Numbered from the stretch's first letter, positions 35,099 to 49,423 are shown. The stretch: 64,000 bases of DNA from Rhizoclosmatium globosum (GCA_002104985.1 MCGO01000016.1:558001-622000); one strand, 5' to 3'. Translations and numbers: made by a program. The notes: generated by a model from the letters alone, not told the origin.

Positions 35099-35568
35099 AT
35101 GCTTCCAGCCAACTTCTGCACCACATGTCACAAGCTTCATGAAAGATTTGACTGTGAAATGAGTGTTCTTGAGTTTCTTTCATCCGTGATACCAGTACCA
35201 CTTCCAACCGAACTCCTTCTCCTAATCATCAGCAACACACAAGAAGACCTCTGTCGCTTCTGCTCAAAAATGCATCAAATACCATCCTTCATATGCTCAA
35301 ACTGCTCAAACCCCTTCAAATTCTGCCAAGAGACCCGTCAAATCCAATCAAGAAACTCAAACGGAAAGGAAAACATGAAATCTTTTGGAAAAACGACTGT
35401 GGAAATGCGTGTGAGGTATGCGAAGAAGTTTGTTGTGTTGGATGTATACGTGGTGGAGACTTTTTACAAGTGTGTGAAGTCTGCCGGATCAGGTTTATTG
35501 ATTGTTGTGATTTGAGTAACGGAATGTGTTGTGCGTGTGATGAATGGGAGAACGCGAGTTATTTATGA
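35099..35568 (+). CDS. Cysteine-rich, F-box-like small protein
   Basis: Unrecognised. From ATG 35099 it encodes MLPANFCTTCHKLHE, a hydrophobic helix with F-box flavour (PVPLPTELLLLIISNTQEDL) and FCSKMHQIPSFICSNC. After a frame slip at about 35300-35350 come three dense Cys clusters (CGNACEVCEEVCCVGC, VCEVCRIRFIDCC, GMCCACDEW), stop at 35566-35568. The repeated C-x2-C pairs imply several bound zinc ions. It could be a short member of the chytrid F-box families or a ubiquitin-pathway adaptor. Alternatively, the Cys-rich part alone could be the real protein. It lies upstream of and in the same direction as the Ral gene. Confidence 0.4.
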
Positions 35569-35650
35569 CTTCTCAGTTAAATAATTCTTTATTTATTTTT
35601 ATAAAAAGATCAACCCACATCCATTGTTCCTTCTCAGCCCTCCCAAAACG

Positions 35651-36310
35651 ATGGTCAAACCTACAAAACCCGGTGAACCGCCTCTCCACAAAGTGATCAT
35701 GGTTGGAAGCGGAGGTGTGGGCAAATCAGCTCTGACACTCCAGTTCATGTATGGCGACTTTATTGAAGAATACGATCCGACCAAGGCAGACTCGTATCGT
35801 AAAAAGGTTTCACTCGACGGACAAGAGAGTTTCATTGATATTCTAGATACAGCTGGACAAGAAGAATATGTACGTTCGACAAAGTAAAGGAAACTACCTT
35901 TAAACCCCCCAATTTTTTTTGGTTCAATAGGCAGCTATCCGCGACAACTATTACCGATCCGGCGAAGGATTCCTCTGCGTCTTTTCAGTCTGCGAACAAG
36001 AATCTTTGAAAACACGCTCGAGTTTCGTGACCAAATATGTCGCGTCCTCGACAACGACCACATACCGTTCATCCTTGTTGGAAACAAATGTGATTTAGAG
36101 TCGCAACGGAAAGTAAGCGCTAGAGACGCGGAATCGCGGGCGAAGCAGTGGGGTTGTCCGTATTTGGAGGCGAGTGCGAAAACGAGGGTGAATGTGGATG
36201 AATCGTTTTTGATGTTGATGAGGAAAATAAGGGATAAGAAGAATGAGGCTGGGAAGGAGAGTGAGGGGACTGAGAAAGCGGCTAGTGGGAAATGTTGTGT
36301 GCTGCTGTAG
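35651..36310 (+). CDS. Ral-like small GTPase of the Ras family
   Basis: Molecular switch at membranes; Ral proteins control exocytosis through the exocyst. Exon 1 is 35651-35869, intron 35870-35930 (61 nt), exon 2 35931-36310; about 199 residues. G1 [19 protein letters not shown], effector loop [16 protein letters not shown]3 [21 protein letters not shown]4 NKCD, G5 EASAK. The [14 protein letters not shown] effector and the [10 protein letters not shown] segment are Ral-type and differ from Ras (DPTIEDSYRK). The C-terminus is a polybasic Lys/Glu tail ending CVLL, a geranylgeranyl-type CaaX box. One T is missing at about 36005 (ESLK where ESFEN is expected), which shifts the frame as written. 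Catalytic Gln of DTAGQ is present. Confidence 0.92.
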
Positions 36311-36462
36311 AAAATCTCTCATAATTGAACTGTTGTTGTTCCAATAAAGTAACATTGAAAGAAGTGAAGTTCTTATGGGTTATGTATTGGTTTCAGTTGA
36401 ATCTCACTGCCACAAACAACCTTCTATCACAACCCACAGTTTATTCAATCTTGAAGCACTAG

Positions 36463-37759
<1,297 letters not shown>

Positions 37760-37849
37760 TGTCCTTTTTCAACTACTCTCATCGTTTTTCTTCCATTAGA
37801 ACATACACTCATACAAAGTATCCCTGGTTGGACTCGCAGGCTTTTAAAA

Positions 37850-40800
37850 ATAAGAATTATTTAGAGATTTCCGCACGGGTTGTGGGATTGCCAGCCCAAA
37901 ATCTTCCCAGCAACTCTGGCCAGTCGGGTGGGATAAGCAATCGAGGCAGTGATGGAACGCGTCCGTCTCTTTTCAAAGGGTCTCTTTCTGGTCAAGGAAA
38001 AGGCACTTCTTCAGGCGGAGTCCCAGCTTCTCAAGATGTCGGATTGAAGGGAGAATCTCTCTGAGTTCAACCGCTCCAACTCAAGAAACGATTCAAAAAT
38101 CTGTGTCCCAAATTGACTCTATCACAGAAAAGAGTCATGAGTCGGGACTGGGGTGGCAAAGCCAGAGTTTGTAATTCACAACGCGAACATTGATCGCCAC
38201 ACAGATTCACCTGGAAGCGCTCCTGTCTCATCAGAAATGTTGACTCATATTAAACCAGGTATACTCCAATAATTTGTTATGTTTACTTTTTTCTACCCGA
38301 ATAACTAAAATTAAATCCATTTAGTTTCTCGATCAAATTCACAAAGGGATGCACCAAAGACTCTTTCACGCAATGGATCTCAAAAAGAGGCCCCGAAAAG
38401 TATTCTACGCTCTGGATCGCTCCGAGCAAGTTCGGATCAAGTAACGCCATCAAGTGACCAACCCCCATCTCTTCCAACTCCAAAACCCCGTGAGCCAATG
38501 CCATTATCTGGACTTCCGAATAGATTAAGTGCTTTCTTGATAAGCTTACTGGTGGACGAGATTCTCTCAGCAGCTCGTCGCCAATGATTAGGCTGGATTC
38601 TCTTATCAAATCATTGGAATTCACTCAACCTTCTGCTCAAGCGGATGCAAGGACTCGGACGTCGGAATCAAGGATCGAAAAGCATTGTTGGTTCACCCCA
38701 TCCTTCGAAATAGCACGGCAGAGACAAGATACAGCTCAAGCAGAGCATTGCGTCCAAGCACAGTCAGAACTGACGGCTCTGAGGGAAATAGTGCAACACA
38801 CCTTACACCACACGGCCCCAAGTCAGTTGGCTTTGGAAGCGTCGAGCTACTTCAAGGAAAAAGTATGAACAACTACTTTGAATCAGACGTATCTATGGCA
38901 CCATCTTCGCCACGCCAAGGATCCTTCCGTAACGGCGACAGTAACGATAAACTTCCATATGCAGAAAATCCCATCGCCAAGGACATAATACTATCGAAGA
39001 GGACGACGAAGAGGAAGATGACGAGGAAGACCAATTGAGATCGAAGCCTTTAATAGAAAATGGTCCCACTTCACTTGCAAAATCGAATTTATCGTCGATG
39101 GAAAGTGGGCTTAGTCATGGAACAAACCGCCAGTCCCACGCTTCCTCGAAAAACTCGTCAAACTTACCTGATGAAGATACAATGATGGGGAAATTTATAC
39201 GTGCGTGGAGGAAGTGGGAGGTCGCGCTTCTTGAGAGTGAGCAGTATGCGTTTTATCGACGGACTGTGGATGACAGTCGGAATCAGATTCTTGTTGTCGC
39301 GTTCGGGTTGGCGCTTGTGTATGGGAGCATCTTGTATGTCATTCAAGGAGTGTTGGGAACTGTCTTGCCGGCTATACGGTTTTACAACTTAATTCACGTT
39401 ATAGTTGCGTTTCAAGGGAAGTTGGTGTTGGGCGTTGGATGGAAATTGAGTCATCTTGTCCAAAAGGGATTCGCTGCATTGGAAATTTCAAATCATAAGC
39501 GAGGTGCACCCATGACGTCTTTAGCTCAAGTCGATCCAAAAGCTTGTCGACTGATTATCAGAATATTTAAGTTTACAATGTTTGCTGTTGAGCTTAGTTT
39601 ATGGTGAGTTTTCGAGTTGAAAGTTTGCTTTCCATTATTCTAAATGTGTGGGATAGGGCTTTATCATTTTCTATGGATTGGGAACCGGAAGACACGTATC
39701 TAGGGACGTTTGCGTGCAATGCTCTTACATTTAGCAAGCCATTCAATTTTACAAACGAACTTCAGACTTGGGTAGGGGCAAATTCGGAATTCGCTCTGTT
39801 GGGAGTATATGGACTCCCGTTGACCAGCGGCATAGTTGGCGGTAATTGTGCAACTCCAACTCGCGCACCGTCAACGCAGTTTGAAATGAAAGGGCCAGCG
39901 ATTATCTATCTTGTCAACACTGTTTGCGTAAATGCAACAGTTAGTCCAGGCCCCCCATCAAATCAAACGATGTCAAAGATTACTACATCACAATATCTTG
40001 GTTCCATGTATACATTCACTGTTCAACTCACGTTTCCTGCTGGATTGCACAGCTGGACTCAATACAATTCGCATGATTTAATACAAAGTTGCCAGATAAA
40101 TGTGGTGACGGGGACAGGTAAAATGCGCTTCGGATACTCAGCAGATGACTGGCTTTCAAGTGGATCTATCGTCGCTTCATCAATCAATGAAATAAATATC
40201 GGAGATGGAATAGTCATCACAAACGATAACTCAAACAGCTTTGATTTTGGAATGATTCATTACGCACTGGATACGACGGAGGAAACTTACATGAATATAA
40301 CGAAATGGATTGCGCAAGGGGTTTATACGTTGTTGGATAACGACAACTTAGTCCCAATTGTTACTCGTGCGCCGTATGCGCAAATCCTCAATTGGGGGTC
40401 AATACAAACGGACTTTACGATCCAACTTTAACTTGGAAAGGGATTGCCACCGCAGTTGGGATTATTGGGCACTACGTGATGGACCAAAACGATGGGAATA
40501 GTCAGACTGTATGTGATTATAATGGAACCGCAGGATATGGCAAAATAGCTGCTCCGACTTGGATGGTTACTGTTGCCATTATTGTGCTGATTTGTAGCGC
40601 TGTAATCGCTGTGGCGGTTGTTTTCTCGTGGCTTCTCATCGTTGGTGGAGGTCCGCACATTGATAAATGTGTGCAGATGATAGATGACCCATTGCGGACT
40701 TTGTATTATATGCGAAACTCTGCAGAGCACCTTGTGACTAAAATTCGCGGTAATGATATTGGTAGAATTTCGCTCCAACAGCACCTAAATAAGGTAATGA

Positions 40801-40907
40801 TTCGATTTGGGGAGGACAAGAAGACGCGTGGTAGCGATGTTGGAACGATCATTGTAGATGAGCCGAGCAAGGTTGTTAAAATCACAAAGAAAAGAAAAAT
40901 GGCTTGA
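37850..40907 (+). CDS. Multi-pass protein with Cys-containing ectodomain, tandem member 1
   Basis: Unrecognised family. The 5' end is unresolved; coding texture begins by 37850 as a long Ser/Asn/Lys-rich disordered region with several slips (38060, 38160, 38560, 38990) and an acidic Asp/Glu run near 39000. The conserved part starts at DEDTMMGKFIRAWRKWE: a helix, FYRRTVDDSRNQILVVAFGL (first membrane segment), FYNLIHVIVAFQGK, IRIFKFTMFAVELSLW (second), an intron at about 39604-39656, then a 230-residue ectodomain (TWVGANSEFA, YGLPLTSGIVGGNCAT, NTVCVNATV, SCQINVVTGTGKM). A slip at about 40397 (GGGGG run) leads to GLYDPTLTWKGIATAVG, MVTVAIIVLICSAVIAVAVV (third) and a cytoplasmic tail (DPLRTLYYMRNS, VMIRFGEDKKTRG), stop at 40905-40907. 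Likely a surface receptor or transporter subunit; function unknown. Confidence 0.6.
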
Positions 40908-40995
40908 TAATAAAGTAAAAGGGGTTTGCGTCTTGAATATTTTTTCCATAATTTATTGACTCAAACATCAAGATTTACAGAAACTGACAAATTAA

Positions 40996-43148
40996 TGGAG
41001 AAAGCCACAGTTTTGCTGCAGGCAATAGCGGCCGCTCCAAGCCCTCGGCCCAGTCCAGAATCAGAACTAAGCTCATCTGGCGCGAAGCAATCAGCAATTA
41101 AGAGCAAAGATCAAAAACCAAAGAAAGTTGCTCTGTCATTTGTGGATCTCACAGGTGACGACGACGATGAACGTGGCGGGAGTCATAAATCCCTTCCTCC
41201 GCCGTTGCCGGCCGAAATAGAAAGAACGAAATTGGTGGAGGTAGAAGAACTATAACAAAGTCTATCGCGTCCATTGCAAGCACTGCAAAACACTCCGTCG
41301 CTTCGTCCAAGAACTCGGGGATGGCTTTCGAAGAGGATACAATGATGGCCAAGCTTGTGAAGGCATTGAAAAAGTGGAATACAGGGGTTTTGGAGAGTGA
41401 CTTTTACGCGTTTTATCGACGTGTTGTGGATGATTCCAGAAATCAGATTCTTGTCATTGCGCTATTTCAGTTGGCTGTATTTGGCTCTATTTTTTATGTC
41501 ATCAAAGGAGTATTGGGATCAGTTATACCCGAAATAAGGTATGAAGGGGAGGGATATACTCTTCAACTAATCGTTCAAACAGATTCTACAACTTAATCCA
41601 CGTTACTGTCGCATTTCAGGGAAGACTATTAATAGAAATCGGATCAAATTTGGCTGGAATCATCAAAAAGGGTTTGCTGCGGTGGACATATCAGCTCATA
41701 AGAAAGGAGTTCCTATAACAGAAATTTCCGATGTAGATCCTCCTGCCTGTCGTCAAATTATCCGCGTCTACATGATTTGCTTGAGTGCTATTGAATTGAG
41801 CCTATGGTAAGTCTTACGGGTGCAGTTGCAAGGATAACAAGGTTCAATCAGGGCTTTGTCGTTTTTCGTGAATTGGCAACCAGTGGATACATACGTTGGA
41901 ACATACCCATGTAGCTATCTTTCATACAACTCACCATGGAATTTTACTACAGAGTTTGAAACTTGGGTTGGGGCAAACATGGAATTTGCAAAGATTACAA
42001 CCTACGGTCTTCCTCTTGTAAGCGGCTTAATTGGCGGGAGCTGCGCTACTCTCTTCTAAAGCACCAGCAAGAAACTTTGAGATGGAAGGACCAGCTGTAT
42101 TATTTCTGATAAATGCTGTTTGTGTCGATCCAGTGGTTGTTGAAGGACCTCCCACCACAACAACCACATCGAAGATAACAAGCTCCGAATATTTTGGATC
42201 CATGTTTACGTTTACTTTGCATTTAAATTTCCAGCTGGGACTCATAATGTCAAAAGCTCCAGTAATTTTGACATAACACAAAATTGTCAGGTCAATGTAG
42301 TCACAGGAATAGGACATATGACAATGTCATATCGATCTGATTCTTGGAACTCTGTTGGTTCAATCGTCCCAACCACAGTACAGGAAATTATTGTCGGTAC
42401 AACAACATTAAACTTGGACAACTCACAGAACTTTGATTTTGGACTGCTTCATAACCAATTTGGAACATCTCAGCATTTTTACCAAAACATTACAAAATGG
42501 ATATCTGATGGTTTGGCTGTCAGTGCATGAATGTATCGTTTCTAATCAAGTCAACAGGGACAAATTTACTTTTGAACAATGATAACATGAAAGCGATCGT
42601 AACGCGCGGGGTTACAGCACAGGTTTTTTTCTTGGGGTGTGTCTCAAGAAGGCCTTTATGATCCCGCTCGGACTTGGAAAGGTGTCGCTTCAGCCGTTGG
42701 TGTGATTAGCCACTATGTCCTTGACAAGAGCGATGGTTCCAGCTCAGCCATGTGTGATTACAAAGGTGCAGCTGGAGCCGGTAAAATCCAGGCTCCAGAT
42801 TGGTCAATTTTGTTGAGCACAATTCTTCTGATTTGTGGAGTTGTCTTGGAAGTTATTGTCGTCTTGTCTTGGATTCTTGCTGTTGGAGGTGGACATCATA
42901 TTAATCGTTGCGTTGCCATGATTGGAGATCCTTTGCGAACTGTGTATTACATGAGGAACTCTGTGGGAAGAGTGATTCAAAAGATCGAAGGGAACGATAT
43001 AGGAAAGGTTTCTTTGCGACAGCATTTACGACATGTGATGGTCCGATTTGGAGAAGACAAAAAGACTCGTGGAGAAGATGTTGGCAATCTGATTTTGGAT
43101 GAGCCCTCGAAAGTTGTCAAAGTTGTGAGAAAGCGCATAGTTCAATAA
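40996..43148 (+). CDS. Multi-pass protein with Cys-containing ectodomain, tandem member 2
   Basis: Close paralogue of the preceding gene. ATG at 40996, short Ser/Pro/Lys-rich leader, one slip near 41250, then EEDTMMAKLVKALKKW, FYRRVVDDSRNQILVIALFQ (membrane), FYNLIHVTVAFQGR, IRVYMICLSAIELSLW (membrane). The ectodomain contains TWVGANMEFA, YGLPLVSGLIGGSCAT, NAVCVDPVV and NCQVNVVTGIG, followed by GLYDPARTWKGVASAVG, a third membrane segment (STILLICGVVLEVIVVLSW) and a tail (DPLRTVYYMRNS, VMVRFGEDKKTRG) ending at 43146-43148. The intron after LSLW is shared with member 1; introns at about 41540-41581 and 42512-42557 are not. All five ectodomain cysteines of member 1 are kept, which suggests disulphides. 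Slips near 41680, 42050, 42260 and 42640. Confidence 0.6.
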
Positions 43149-43222
43149 AGCCCCCATAAAAAACGAGCAGCAAAACACAAATTTTGTGAATGAAAGAAAT
43201 CTGCTGATGCAATAGAGTCAGT

Positions 43223-44511
43223 TTAATCACTTTTTGGATTTTCAATCGCATTAGGCCATCCTGAGACTTGGTGCGAGGACAAGAAAGGAATACGGAAAGG
43301 AAACAAAACCGGTGTCGACTTTTGATAGATTTTATATTCCGGACGTTTCTGAATGGACGCTTGCTCTGCAGGTCCAGCTCCTGTCCAATGAACTACAATG
43401 TATTTGTTAATTGGGAGTTGTAAATTCACAAAACCTCACCCAAACAATCGTAAAAGAAGCGGATGACAAGCCAAGAGTTGAAAAGTAAAACAGCGGCAAC
43501 GGTGTGCCCTTGTTTCATGGCAATCCATCCAAAGATGCTGGGAAGTGCAGTGAGAGCAAACCCAACCCAACATCCAAATTCACCACAATAATTTGGATGT
43601 CTTGAAAATGTCCACAGCTTATATAGCGGTCCATCGAAAGGCGGCATTCCGAGTACACCTGTTTTCATTGCTGTCTTTTGTTCAGACGTTCCTATTTTTG
43701 CAAGAGCCAGAAACGCGAGCTTTTGAGTATCGGCAATATTCTCGTATAAGCTCGACAATGCCCAGAATGCAAGACCAATCACTTCGAAGAGACGTAAATG
43801 AGGAGTTGGGTCTATGATTGTTAGCCTCAATATCTGGTATATGACTGATTTACCTGAACATAGAATGTAGAACGGGCATGCAAGTATCACACAATTTGCA
43901 AGGCATTGAGTAAGAGTTTCTTGCTGAGCCTTTATCCACCACTGTGTGATGCGTATTTGTCAGCAGCCACAATAGAGAAGTTAGAAGAGGACTTACCAAA
44001 CCAGGATCCAAACCCTCCCGAATCCACTTTGCTTTTGCATATTTGTATCGACTCAAATCGCCATGAGGAAACGTGAAGGGAAAGAAGAGAACAGTTGCAC
44101 CAAGTGCCATTCGACCTCCGTGGAAAAGAAGACACGAACACACAGTGTCTTGCGAACAATCCATCCTGATCCGAAAAAGAAACAGTTTGCGGCAAGAGCA
44201 ACAAGCCCTGGATTTTGACTGGGTGAGTGTGGGATAGCACCATCCATAATAAGAAGCAACGTACCATAGGGCCAGGCTATATCGACATAGCACATCTTTC
44301 CTGTGATGTACAAAGGTATCTGGCATACAAATAGGAAAATGAAGGCTTGTGTTGCTGCGTTTCGCGAAAAGAGAGGCCAAAACAGTTCCGAGGTGAAGTA
44401 GAACAGAGGAAGCGAATAGGCTGCAGCAACTTCGAAAGTCGATATTCTATCGCCTAATTTGACAAGCTCATAGAAGGTTTGAAGAGGCGTTCGTTTGGTT
44501 TGAGTGTGCAT
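43223..44511 (-). CDS. DUF1295 / steroid 5-alpha-reductase-like membrane protein
   Basis: ATG at 44511-44509 (MHTQTKRTPLQTFYE). Several membrane helices (FIFLFVCQIPLYI, GTLLLIMDGAIP), CYVDIAWPYGTLLL near the N-terminus, then after short introns near 44000 and 43860 YENIADTQKLAF and the family signature KLWTFSRHPNYCGEFGCWVG. The signature's R-H-P-N-Y-x-G-E binds the cofactor in this fold. The C-terminus HWTGAGPAEQASIQKRPEYK, YQKSTPVLFP is also typical. Expected to be an NADPH-dependent reductase in the ER; the substrate (sterol or fatty-acyl) cannot be told. A slip near 44110 (VFFSTEVEW versus LFHGGRMALGATV) must be bridged. First of four consecutive minus-strand genes. Confidence 0.8.
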
Positions 44512-44539
44512 CAAATTCAACTTTTTATTCTCACAATCC

Positions 44540-47500
44540 TCACTCCTTCAAGAATGCACTGTACTGATTGTACTTTGAAGAAAGACTCTTCGTGAACATA
44601 GGAAGCTTGTCGGCTTTGGCAACATTGGATAGTTTGGCCAGAATAGCATCAACAGAGTTTGGAGGACCCACTTCCATACTTTGTCGCGCAAGTTCCTGTT
44701 TCACGGATTCGGTAATTATTGGCTCACCAGTTAGGTCAAGAGGGTTAGGATCTGCTTTCCAAATGCACTTGATTTTTGTATGGTAGTTGTATCGAAGAGG
44801 GAGAATGCGAGATCCTGTCCCATCTCTCTTGACAATCCAAAACTATTTCGAAACAACATTAACAGACACCACGGAAAACACCTAAAAACACTCTTACCAC
44901 CATCGAAACTTGTCCCGTCGTGTGATTTACAGTGAAACAAGGGGAACCGGGAGAGGGTAAGTGCTCATCACGAGTTACATTTTCAGGAGCTGGAGGCATC
45001 CAAAAACACAAGGTCACTCTTACGGCATTATCTCCATTTGCCATATCCACAAAAACTTGAATAAATTCGTTTATGACTGGCTGTGGAAACGCTGCAAAGT
45101 GAATGAATGACTGAAGCACTGGACGACAGTTAATCAAGGTTGGTGGAATTTCACCGGCCTACAATGACCAAACGCGTCAAAATTCTTGCAAACTAGGAAA
45201 TTTACACAAACCTTCATTTTTAGGTAATTACTTATCGGTTGAATGGGAGGATTTGCTGGATTTTTGGAACTCAAGGCGAACGCCCACCCTTCAGCTGAAA
45301 ATTTCCATCCGGCGTCTCTTTCCATGCCAAGATACTTTACAATTCCCTGAGTCAGTTCCGCCTTTACTTGAAGACCAGGCACCAATGCTGGTTGATTCTG
45401 CAGCCAATCTAACACTGACCGAACATCCATTCGTTTTAAAACAATAGGCAGAATTTTGTCAGCTCCGTTAACAGAAAACAGAAGGCCGTGCGATAGGGAC
45501 TTAAGGTGGACGTCTGTAATACCCTGACTCCTGAGCATTTCCGGAATCAATGACACCAATGAGTTGTTTCCTTGGGCAAAATACAAGATTTCGACGAGTT
45601 TAGGGTCAATCACCCGTCGGCGCTACCAAACGAAGCATCGTACATGATGATTGTGTCGTTTGAGAAAAGGTATAGGTCTAATCCAGATGTGCCGTTGACA
45701 ACACGAATCCAAGACAAACTGCGCGGAATCACTTTCATGACAGGTTCGCCGTTTATGCGGTTTTCAGCTTTGTTTAACTGTGTCTCAATAGGTTTCAAAA
45801 CTGCCATCACACTCGTGATTGAATGCAGACGCTAGAAAGAAAATCAATTTCAAGAACCCTGACATAATCGACACGCACCTTTGCGAACACAACCATATCC
45901 AAACAGTCATTCAAGACGTTTTGTAAAACAAGCAACCACTTCGTAACACTTTCATCCACAACATCTTCATCTGGCAGATCCAAAACAAATTGATCGAGCC
46001 CTCTCGCTCCAGCTTCCCCTTCCACATCATTCACGAACCGTCTCCATCTCAACCGAAGATGAACATTTCCATCTGCATCGTTCTTCAATAAGCCCCACCC
46101 AGAAACACGAAGCGTAAGTGTTCCAACAGCATACGAAACGATTTCGATTCCGAGTTTTTTGAAAGACTCTTGACGCGTCCAGACTTGACAAGCGGCCTCT
46201 GCTATAGCTGCAAGCCCTTTCCAGTGTCGCAGGATTTCTTTGGCTCCTGACTCACTTTCAGGTGCACGGAATGTAATAACGTTTCGTTCGGAGTCGTATG
46301 TTGCAAGAGGGGCTGTTCACATATTAATATTTGGTTATGAGAAAAGAAATGGATGGAGGAATCAAAACTCACAATCCATCACGACCTCTGTAGCAACAAC
46401 CGACGGTAAGATAACCGCGTTCAACCGCACTCTTCCAAGAACTCTGCTAATTCCCGTTGTTGCATCGACCTCTCGGCTGATATACAAGTTTCCAAAACAG
46501 TACTTGGCAGTTTTATCTTCCTCAGTCGCTGCTCGATCCAAATTCAGGTCGGATTTGTACTGGATCTTTCTTTCGATATCGAAAAAGAAGGGGTGGATCA
46601 TAATTGTTGTGTCAATGAGCGCCATCTTTTCAGGAGATAGAGGTGTGTTTGCGTATTCGCGTGGCAGGGCAATGTCATAATCGAGGGCGAGTCGTCGATT
46701 TGGGAGAGGATGTGAGCCAGGAGAATTGTTTTCTAGTTATTGAAAAGTCCACGTTACAAATGTATAGAAAAAATGCGAATATACCTGGCATATGCTAAAA
46801 TGATGGCCAACACGTCCGCATTCATTTCGTTCCATAACACAGGATGTCCAGCATCATTTTGAGCTTCAACGACACCATGCTCATCAGAATCTGGAGTCTT
46901 CTTACGACGTTTGGATCTCTCTCCGAAAACGGTGTGGGAGCACCACGCTGCATGTTAAGGAACGTTATAATGTTGTCGCGTTTGACAGGAATAGACGCCT
47001 TCAAAATCGACGAGTTGTTTACAGAACCATCACTGCAAAGCATTAGAGACCTGACAGAATATTAAAGACTAGACAAACCTTGCAACAGCAATCCATGCGC
47101 GATATAATGGTCCACCACCGGTTCCCTCAGTGCCCATTCCCTCGCAACTCCTCGAAATCACCCACAGCCAAAACCAAGAACGCATGATCCCACTCTGAAA
47201 ACTTAAGAACGGCAACATGTTCCGGAACTTTCGGTTTACACACTTTCCCCAACAAAGCTTCCTCAAACGGCAACGTTTCCAAAACTTCACGCCTTCACCA
47301 CACCGCCCTGTCCCAACAATACTCTTGATATCTTCAACATACGTTCCAAACTTTAGATCCGTAATCACTTTTCCTAACCCATCCACACCAGCTTGAACAA
47401 CTGCCTCCTCAATTTTATGGGTCTCAGAGGCGTCGCGACTAAACGCAGAGGCTCCCTCAGCAACACGAAGTCGCCCTGTTCGTGTGTCGACACTGACAGT

Positions 47501-49305
47501 CAATTCACGCTCGCCACGGTAAAAACATGTAACGCTGGGATCTTCACGGGTAGCAAAGTTCCCTTCAACAACTTCGACTCGTGCAAATTGAGAGGACAGG
47601 ACTTTTTGAGGTCGAGAATGAGGTTACGCGCTTGAGCGTACGTTACTTGAACTAGAAGGGATTCAACGTCAGTTTCGATGTGTCAAGAGTAAATTCGTAG
47701 GGTGAGTTTGTTGTTGGGTTGAGGAGAGGTTCTTCAGGGCCAGGATTGGGTGTGTCGGGAGTGTGGAGGATACTATAGGTTCGAATTGTGAGAGGTCGGG
47801 TTGTGTGCGTTGAGGAAGAGCCGGAGAATGTGTTTGATGAATGAGAGTGAGAGATTTGGTGTTCTGCTGTGGAGCTGTGGAGAGTTTTATTTCGAGGAAG
47901 TGCATTCGGAGGCCTGTTGCTGTTGTGAGTTGTTAGGAACATTGCTACTTGTTAGAACATGACTTACTCGAGCCAGTCGAAGTTCCTATCCAGTATCGGA
48001 TTTTAAGTATCGTTCCAGATTCGTTTGAGGGGGATTCAAAGTTGATGTGACCACTCCAACGGGATCGAGCCAAATGTACAACTTGGGTGTGCAAGATTTC
48101 AAGTTGCAACCGGGCAACCAAGTGATTGACATGATTATATAAACTAACGAGTGGATAGTGTGGGGTATTTGTAGAGGCGACTTGGGTAGGTTGATCTGAT
48201 GGCGGCGTTGAGAAGGCTACAGTAGCAACGGCTTCTGTGGCTGGGACTGAAGCTGTTGGCGCCAAGAGACTTTCCGCAGCAGAGTTCAATATTCCTTGAA
48301 GTTGATAGTCATTGATCCCGATAACACCTGCGTTGGTTCAGTTGGTAATTTTCGGAAATGCAACCGAACCTTCATAGTCTTCCTTGACGAAATTGACAAG
48401 CATCTTCAAGTCAATTATTTTCCACGGCAAATTAGGCACACTCGCATCCAGAGACAAAGTGACTTGGAACTTGTTTTCGACTCTGAATGTGACACAACCT
48501 CGATCTACCAGGGCAAAGATATTAGAAATGTATTCGCGTAGTCTTGTGTGCATACCGATGAGCATATTCTGACGAAAGGGTGACGGAATCACATCAACAG
48601 CAAGGAGTCGCATTCTGATAGTATCTTCTAAACGCGCCAGAGCCTCTTCTATTTGAGCCTTTGTGAGTGGTGCAGGGGGTATAGTTGATTTCTAGTCATA
48701 GTTGGTGAGATGAGTGGGGAGTGAGCAAAGAGTCCAACCTTGATAATAGTCGGCAGGCGTTGAAAGTTCCCAGCACTCAGAATATCCACAGCAGTCACAA
48801 CGTCATAATTAGGCTCCCTTTGTATTGATAATTAGAACAGAGAAGACTTATTGGAGGAAGAGCAACCTGGCCATCAGCATTTCACCGTGTATTTTGAACA
48901 GTGCATCAGCTGCACCGCTAAAACACAAATCCTGGACTCGAGAAAGGCAATTATATTCTGAATTCACGATTAGATAGCTCGAAGTAGCTTATAAAGTTCA
49001 CCATCAACTGGCTCAGATCGCCGACTTTCCGGACCCATTTAACAAGGACGAGCAGCTTGATCCACTGCTGCCTCCAGTGAAGGGAGAACTTGAGCAGCGC
49101 CGCCTTTCTGTCCTTCATTGAATTGGAGGGAAGACTGGAAGCTGTTAGATGCACATAGAAGGTAGTAAAGCTGTTCTTACGTGTCTGCAAGACTCGCAAG
49201 CTCTGCATTTGTTTGTCCAACAAGGGCGGAGACAAGGGCCTTTAAAGGGAACATCCCAGGTGGAAGGGCTGGTGCAGAAGCTGTGGTCGTTGGAACCTCC
49301 TCCAT
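44540..49305 (-). CDS. MED14: Mediator complex subunit 14 (Rgr1)
   Basis: Central scaffold of the Mediator coactivator joining head, middle and tail modules; nuclear. ATG at 49305-49303 (MEEVPTTTASAPALPPG). The diagnostic N-terminal region is FPLKALVSALVGQTNAELAS, then after an intron LPSNSMKDRKAALLKFSLHW, RQQWIKLLVLVKWVRKVGD, matching the conserved MED14 helix bundle. The rest is long and weakly conserved: AEAALARLEDT-type helical segments near 48.6 kb, beta-rich blocks (RMRLLAVDVIP; DWLQNQPALVPGLQVKAEL) and a C-terminus ending KYNQYSAFLKE at 44540-44542. More than ten short introns and several apparent slips interrupt it, so the middle part is only approximately modelled. Over 1,300 residues, in the normal range. 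Confidence 0.78.
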
Positions 49306-49423
49306 TTCAAAAACAAAACAAAGAGAAAGAATTCTATACATTTCTCAGTTCACACTCAAAACGCTCCAAAATAATCAATTATTTATTTTCTTAATCACAT
49401 CAGCTTCGCGATGGCCATAGCCT

